In this document: positions 13,997-17,254 of the stretch, in pieces
How the letters are laid out: each line of letters begins with the position of its first letter
How positions within the stretch are numbered: position 1 is the first letter of the stretch
Source of the DNA: Thermoanaerobaculales bacterium
GTDB lineage: Bacteria; Acidobacteriota; Thermoanaerobaculia; Thermoanaerobaculales; Sulfomarinibacteraceae
Length of the DNA stretch: 17,254 nt
Reading direction: 5' to 3'
Assembly (NCBI GenBank): GCA_029938595.1
Contig: JAOZUP010000033.1
Span: forward strand, 1-17,254
Program-made: the position numbers and the translations under genes
The notes under the pieces: model-generated
The model's input: only the letters and a program-made list of their open reading frames with translations
Told to the model about the DNA's origin: nothing
Databases searched by the model: none

Positions 13997-14412
13997 GTCT
14001 CCTCCTCGGCGGCCTTCTCTGGATCCGCCTTCCACCTCTCCCAAAACTCTGTTCGCCTCTCGCCGCTTGCCCCGGGGGCGATCAGATCGTGGACCTCGTC
14101 GAAGGTGGCTGCCCACGCCCCCGGCGGCGGGTCGTCACCGACCACCAACGCCGTTGCGTGATTTGGATTGGCGGGTTCGCCCACCAGGACGATCGGCTCC
14201 TCGACCTCGCCGAGCCCCGGACCCCACACGGCATGGGGCACGAAGGCCAGCTTCTGAAATGTCCACAAATAGTCGTCGAGGATTTGGCGACGGCCCTCAT
14301 CCGCCACCCACACCACGACCCGAACACGCTTTCTGTGAAGCGCATCGAGAATGGCGGCCAACTCTCCGGCACGCTTATCGGTCTTGAGCTCGTGTAATTC
14401 GAGTCGGGCCAT
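13993..14412 (-). CDS. holC: DNA polymerase III chi subunit-like protein
   Basis: The 139-residue product resembles HolC: an N-terminal strand-helix unit with repeated basic residues (TDKRAGELAAILDALHRKRV), WVADEGRRQILDDYLWTF (35-52) with the typical LDDYLW, FVPH (57-60), and a C-terminal FDEVHDLI region and RRTEFWERWK helix. Chi links the clamp loader to single-stranded DNA binding protein. I start it at the ATG at 14412; a TTG at 14421 would add three residues. The gene overlaps the downstream dipeptidase by 4 nt. No clear ribosome binding site is seen. HolC is short and divergent, so the call rests on pattern order; no other family fits as well. Confidence 0.75.
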   Translation of the reverse strand: MARLELHELKTDKRAGELAAILDALHRKRVRVVVWVADEGRRQILDDYLWTFQKLAFVPHAVWGPGLGEVEEPIVLVGEPANPNHATALVVGDDPPPGAWAATFDEVHDLIAPGASGERRTEFWERWKADPEKAAEEET

Positions 14413-14453
14413 AGAGCGCAATTCTACCCGATCGGCGTTAACTCGGCTAAGCC

Positions 14454-14518
14454 GTCAGCTGTCAGCTCATCACAGACGCCTGACTGCTCATGGCTGAAAG
14501 CTGATTGCTGATAGCTTT
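14454..14518. repeat. Short degenerate repeats with 7-bp period
   Basis: GTCAGCT occurs twice in tandem (14454-14467). Further on, three 7-mers of form NNGCTGA run in phase at 14491-14511 (TGGCTGA, AAGCTGA, TTGCTGA) with a partial fourth to 14518. The two halves are roughly complementary (CAGCT/AGCTG) and may pair. It sits between divergent holC and murA, where their promoters must also lie. Confidence 0.55.
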
Positions 14519-14590
14519 TGGTTTCCGTCCGCCTCGGAATTGCCATAAAGGCTGCACTTCGCCGCCATGAGGCACTGCTATCTTCAAACC

Positions 14591-15901
14591 ATGAGCATAG
14601 CCACTGACGAGAACTTCGCCTACGTGATCCGCGGCGGTCAGCCGATCCAAGGCACTCTCATTCCAGGTGGCAACAAGAACGCGGCCCTGCCGATTCTTGC
14701 CGCCACCCTGCTCGCCGACGGTCCTGTCGAGCTCGCCAACCTACCGAAGATCCGCGATGTCATGGTGATGTTGGAGCTGCTCTCGAGCCTGGGCGCTGCA
14801 GTTGAAGAAACCGCCCCACTCACCTGGCGCATCGATGGTTCCGAGGTCAACGTCTTCGAGGCGCCCGCCGCTCTCGCATGCGAGATCCGGGCGTCGTTCC
14901 TGCTCGCGGGGCCACTGTTGGCCCGCCACGGCCGTGCCGAGCTGCCCCGTCCGGGCGGTGACCGTATCGGCCGCCGGCCCCTCGACGCCCACATCCATGC
15001 CCTGCAGGCGCTCGGCGCCGAGGTCAAGGTCGAACCGGATCGCTACAGCCTGCGGGCCTCCCGCGGACTCAGGGGTGCGGATATCTTCCTCCACGAAATG
15101 AGCGTGATGGCGACCGAGAACACGGTCATGGCGGCGGCTTTGGCCGACGGCGCGACCACGATTCGCAACGCCGCCTCCGAACCTCATGTACAGGAGCTCT
15201 GTCATCTGATCAACGCCATGGGAGGCTCGGTCCGCGGGATCGGCACCAATACACTCGAGGTGGAAGGGCGGTCGCGCCTCGGGGGCGCTACGGCCACGAT
15301 CGGTCCCGACCCACTGGAGGTCGGGAGCTTTATCGGCCTCGCTGCCGTCACTGGCGGCGAGCTCCGAATCGTCGATGCCGAGCCCGAGCACCACCACCGG
15401 ATGACCAAGCTCTGTTATGGCCGGCTCGGCATTTCGTGGCGGGTCGAGGGCAACGACATCGTGGTTCCAGCCGAGCAGGAGCTGGTGATCCAGGATGACT
15501 TCCACGGCGCTATCCCAAAGATCGACGACGGCCCGTGGCCCGCCTTCCCGGCCGACCTGACCTCGATCTCGATCGTCCTCGCCACCCAGGCGAGGGGTAC
15601 GATCCTCATCCACGAGAAGCTCTTCGAGAGCCGCCTGTTCTGGGTCGACCGCCTGATCGCAATGGGCGCGCGGATCGTGCTCTGCGACCCTCACCGGGCG
15701 GTGGTCGTCGGACCCTCGAAGCTCCACGGGCAGAACCTGGCCAGCCCGGACATCCGCGCCGGCATGGCTTTGGTGATCGCCGCTCTCGCCGCTGAGGGCG
15801 AGAGCGTGATCCATAACATCCGTCAGGTCGAGCGGGGCTACGAGAATCTGCACGAGCGATTGCACGACCTCGGCGCCGACATCGAGCGCATCGAGGATTG
15901 A
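14591..15901 (+). CDS. murA: UDP-N-acetylglucosamine 1-carboxyvinyltransferase, Asp-type active site
   Basis: The 436-residue EPSP-synthase-fold enzyme transfers enolpyruvate from phosphoenolpyruvate to UDP-GlcNAc, the first committed step of peptidoglycan synthesis. It has IPGGNKNAALPIL with the Lys29/Asn30 pair, the active-site loop PGGDRIGRRPLD, FPADLTS with the catalytic Asp, and DIRAGMALVIAALAAEGES with the PEP-binding Arg. The loop residue normally Cys (Cys115 in E. coli) is Asp124 (GAC at 14960-14962). The same change in Mycobacterium, Chlamydia and Borrelia keeps activity but prevents fosfomycin alkylation. An ATG at 14567 would add eight residues; I prefer 14591 because MSIATDENFAYVIRGG matches the usual distance to the first strand, but neither start has a good Shine-Dalgarno. 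The gene stands alone, divergent from holC and convergent with the RNase D gene. Confidence 0.93.
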   Translation: MSIATDENFAYVIRGGQPIQGTLIPGGNKNAALPILAATLLADGPVELANLPKIRDVMVMLELLSSLGAAVEETAPLTWRIDGSEVNVFEAPAALACEIRASFLLAGPLLARHGRAELPRPGGDRIGRRPLDAHIHALQALGAEVKVEPDRYSLRASRGLRGADIFLHEMSVMATENTVMAAALADGATTIRNAASEPHVQELCHLINAMGGSVRGIGTNTLEVEGRSRLGGATATIGPDPLEVGSFIGLAAVTGGELRIVDAEPEHHHRMTKLCYGRLGISWRVEGNDIVVPAEQELVIQDDFHGAIPKIDDGPWPAFPADLTSISIVLATQARGTILIHEKLFESRLFWVDRLIAMGARIVLCDPHRAVVVGPSKLHGQNLASPDIRAGMALVIAALAAEGESVIHNIRQVERGYENLHERLHDLGADIERIED

Positions 15902-15909
15902 CGGATAAG

Positions 15910-15937
15910 ATTTCGAATTTCGAATTTCGAATTTCGA
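15910..15937. repeat. Tandem heptamer array, four copies of ATTTCGA
   Basis: Four exact copies run from 15910 to 15937, followed by a degenerate fifth. Each unit pair contains TTCGAA, so the array can fold on itself. It lies 8 bases after the murA stop, in the 106-nt convergent gap before the RNase D gene, where it might act in termination. Confidence 0.85.
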
Positions 15938-16007
15938 ATTTTCGCCCACCCTCTCCCTGGCCCACGGTTCTCACCAGCGTTCTGCAGCGGACAGTGACGT
16001 AAGTCAG

Positions 16008-17147
16008 TTACTCGTCATCGAGTGCCGCTAGAAAGCCGTCGGACAGCACCTCGAGCCGCCAACCCGTGAGCCCTGCGTCCGTAAGATCATCGACCGTGGA
16101 ACAGACAGGCGCACGCGTTGCCACCGCGTCCACACACCCACGAGGGCAGAGCAAACCACCCTGGAGACCGAGCTCCAACGACTTTGCGTCGCGGGCGGCG
16201 AGCAACCGCTTGATTCGCCGGTGCACCACAGGTTCCACTTTCGCAGCACGGGGGATCGGCACACGTTCAGGCGCTCGTTGTGGGCGATCGAGGCGATGGA
16301 GCAGCTCTCGGCCCCAGCGCCGTACTGCTCGAGGTCCGATACCCTCGGTCTTGCCAAGCTCCGCGAGGTCCGCCGGCGGCTCCTGCGCCAGCAGCATCAG
16401 CTGCCGATTGCCGAGGATCTTGAACGGCGGGACATCGAGGGCCCGAGCCTCCCGGTCGCGCCACTGGTGAAGGCTGTACAGGCGGTCGCGGTCGGCCCCG
16501 CGAAGAGCGCGCGCCCCCTTGAGTCGTTCGAACGCCACCGGGTCGGGCGCGGCGGCGGCGTGGCGCACCCTCTCGAGCGTACGGAACTCCTCCTCGGCCC
16601 AACCCCAGCGGCCGAGCTCCTCGAGTCTGCTCCGAAGCCGGTCCGTGAGTTCCAAGAGATAGGCAGTGTCCGCCGCAGCATAGGTGAGCTGCGCCGCCTT
16701 CAGGGGGCGGCGTCCCCAATCCGCCCGCTGATACCGCTTGTCCAGCCGGACGTCGAGCTCCTTGTCGAGCAAGGCGGCGAGTCCCGTCTTCTCCTCACCC
16801 AGCAGCTGAGCCATGATCTGGGTGTCCCTAAGCCCGTGCACCCGCGCCCCGTAGTCGCGGTCGAGGATCCTGACGTCGTAATCGGCGCCGTGCATCAGCA
16901 CCGGAGTCGACGGATCTCCGACCACCTTCCACAGCGGTGCGAGATCGGACGGTTCAAGGGCGAGAGGATCGATCACCAGGTGCCGACCGGCCGCCGTCAC
17001 CTGGATCAAGCACACCTTGTGGAAGTACGAATGCATCGAGTCAGCCTCGGTATCGAGGGCAAAGATCCCGTTCGCCGAGCACAGCTCGGCAGCGTTCCGA
17101 ACTCCTTCGGCGGTATCGATCCAAACGGGTCGGAGTTCCTGAAGCAT
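16008..17147 (-). CDS. rnd: Ribonuclease D (DEDDy 3'-5' exonuclease with HRDC domain)
   Basis: The 379-residue protein begins with the DEDDy exonuclease domain (about 1-175): ExoI Asp32 and Glu34 in ALDTEADS, ExoII Asp91 in MHGADYDVRIL, and ExoIII Tyr156-x3-Asp160 in YAAADTAYLLEL, followed by the usual DWGRRPL segment at 143-149. An HRDC domain follows (about 210-285, including PPFKILGNRQLMLLAQEPP and LGKTEGIGPRAVRRWG), then a C-terminal extension like the second helical domain of E. coli RNase D. It trims 3' ends of tRNA and other structured RNA precursors in the cytoplasm. Start is ATG at 17147; no clear Shine-Dalgarno precedes it. A minor ambiguity remains with other DEDDy exonucleases, but the HRDC arrangement fits Rnd. 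Confidence 0.93.
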   Translation of the reverse strand: MLQELRPVWIDTAEGVRNAAELCSANGIFALDTEADSMHSYFHKVCLIQVTAAGRHLVIDPLALEPSDLAPLWKVVGDPSTPVLMHGADYDVRILDRDYGARVHGLRDTQIMAQLLGEEKTGLAALLDKELDVRLDKRYQRADWGRRPLKAAQLTYAAADTAYLLELTDRLRSRLEELGRWGWAEEEFRTLERVRHAAAAPDPVAFERLKGARALRGADRDRLYSLHQWRDREARALDVPPFKILGNRQLMLLAQEPPADLAELGKTEGIGPRAVRRWGRELLHRLDRPQRAPERVPIPRAAKVEPVVHRRIKRLLAARDAKSLELGLQGGLLCPRGCVDAVATRAPVCSTVDDLTDAGLTGWRLEVLSDGFLAALDDE

Positions 17148-17169
17148 GGGTGGGGATGGTAGCAGAACA

Positions 17170-17254
<85 letters not shown>

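Noticed and set aside
16221..17162. 313-codon open frame on the plus strand
   Set aside because: It is antisense to the RNase D gene, whose exonuclease motifs and HRDC domain are clear; composition is typical of a shadow frame.

Overview
The window reads as a stretch of chromosome from a GC-rich, diderm, probably anaerobic bacterium, very likely from an uncultured lineage. Acidobacteriota or a deltaproteobacterium-like group are my best guesses, but nothing here proves the taxon. Supporting hints are the oxygen-sensitive iron-sulfur chemistry, a lone HolC (chi) gene, an Asp-type MurA and many short non-coding repeats in the gaps. No rRNA, tRNA, CRISPR array or autonomous transposon is visible.

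Region 1 (1-4485, + strand) is an electron-transfer operon. It holds the 3' part of an MvhD-like subunit with a C-terminal winged helix, then NuoE-, NuoF- and truncated NuoG-like subunits, then an HD-domain protein with a cysteine-rich tail. The order MvhD-NuoE-NuoF-NuoG(N-terminal) is that of BamF-BamG-BamH-BamI in class II benzoyl-CoA reductase clusters and of NADH-linked Hdr-type complexes. The first four genes are clearly less GC-rich than what follows and use AGA/AGG arginine codons more.

Region 2 (4486-4809) is a gap holding a 181-bp element bounded by perfect 21-bp inverted repeats.

Region 3 (4810-8907, + strand) is a tightly coupled three-gene operon. It encodes a single 2-hydroxyacyl-CoA dehydratase/benzoyl-CoA reductase/double-cubane-type catalytic subunit, its ASKHA ATPase activator, and a fused ADP-forming acyl-CoA synthetase. 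No second catalytic subunit is present. The operon ends in a likely terminator inside a repeat-rich gap (8908-9405) with three copies of a hairpin repeat, one of them interrupted by a 76-bp insert.

Region 4 (9406-12586) has a sodium:solute symporter (+) converging on a two-gene minus-strand operon: a ketopantoate-reductase-family dehydrogenase and a crotonase that closely resembles cyclohexa-1,5-diene-1-carbonyl-CoA hydratase (Dch/BamR). Together with regions 1 and 3 this suggests a CoA-thioester pathway with a low-potential reduction or radical dehydration step. The NADH-linked module would supply electrons, the ATP-driven activator would fire the catalytic subunit, the crotonase would hydrate the product, and the ADP-forming synthetase would save or spend ATP. 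Whether the substrate is aromatic or a 2-hydroxy acid cannot be settled from this window.

Region 5 (12695-17254) is housekeeping: a secreted M19 dipeptidase overlapping HolC (minus), MurA (plus) with Asp in place of the catalytic Cys (predicted fosfomycin-insensitive), and RNase D (minus). The gaps hold short tandem arrays that all have a 7-bp period.
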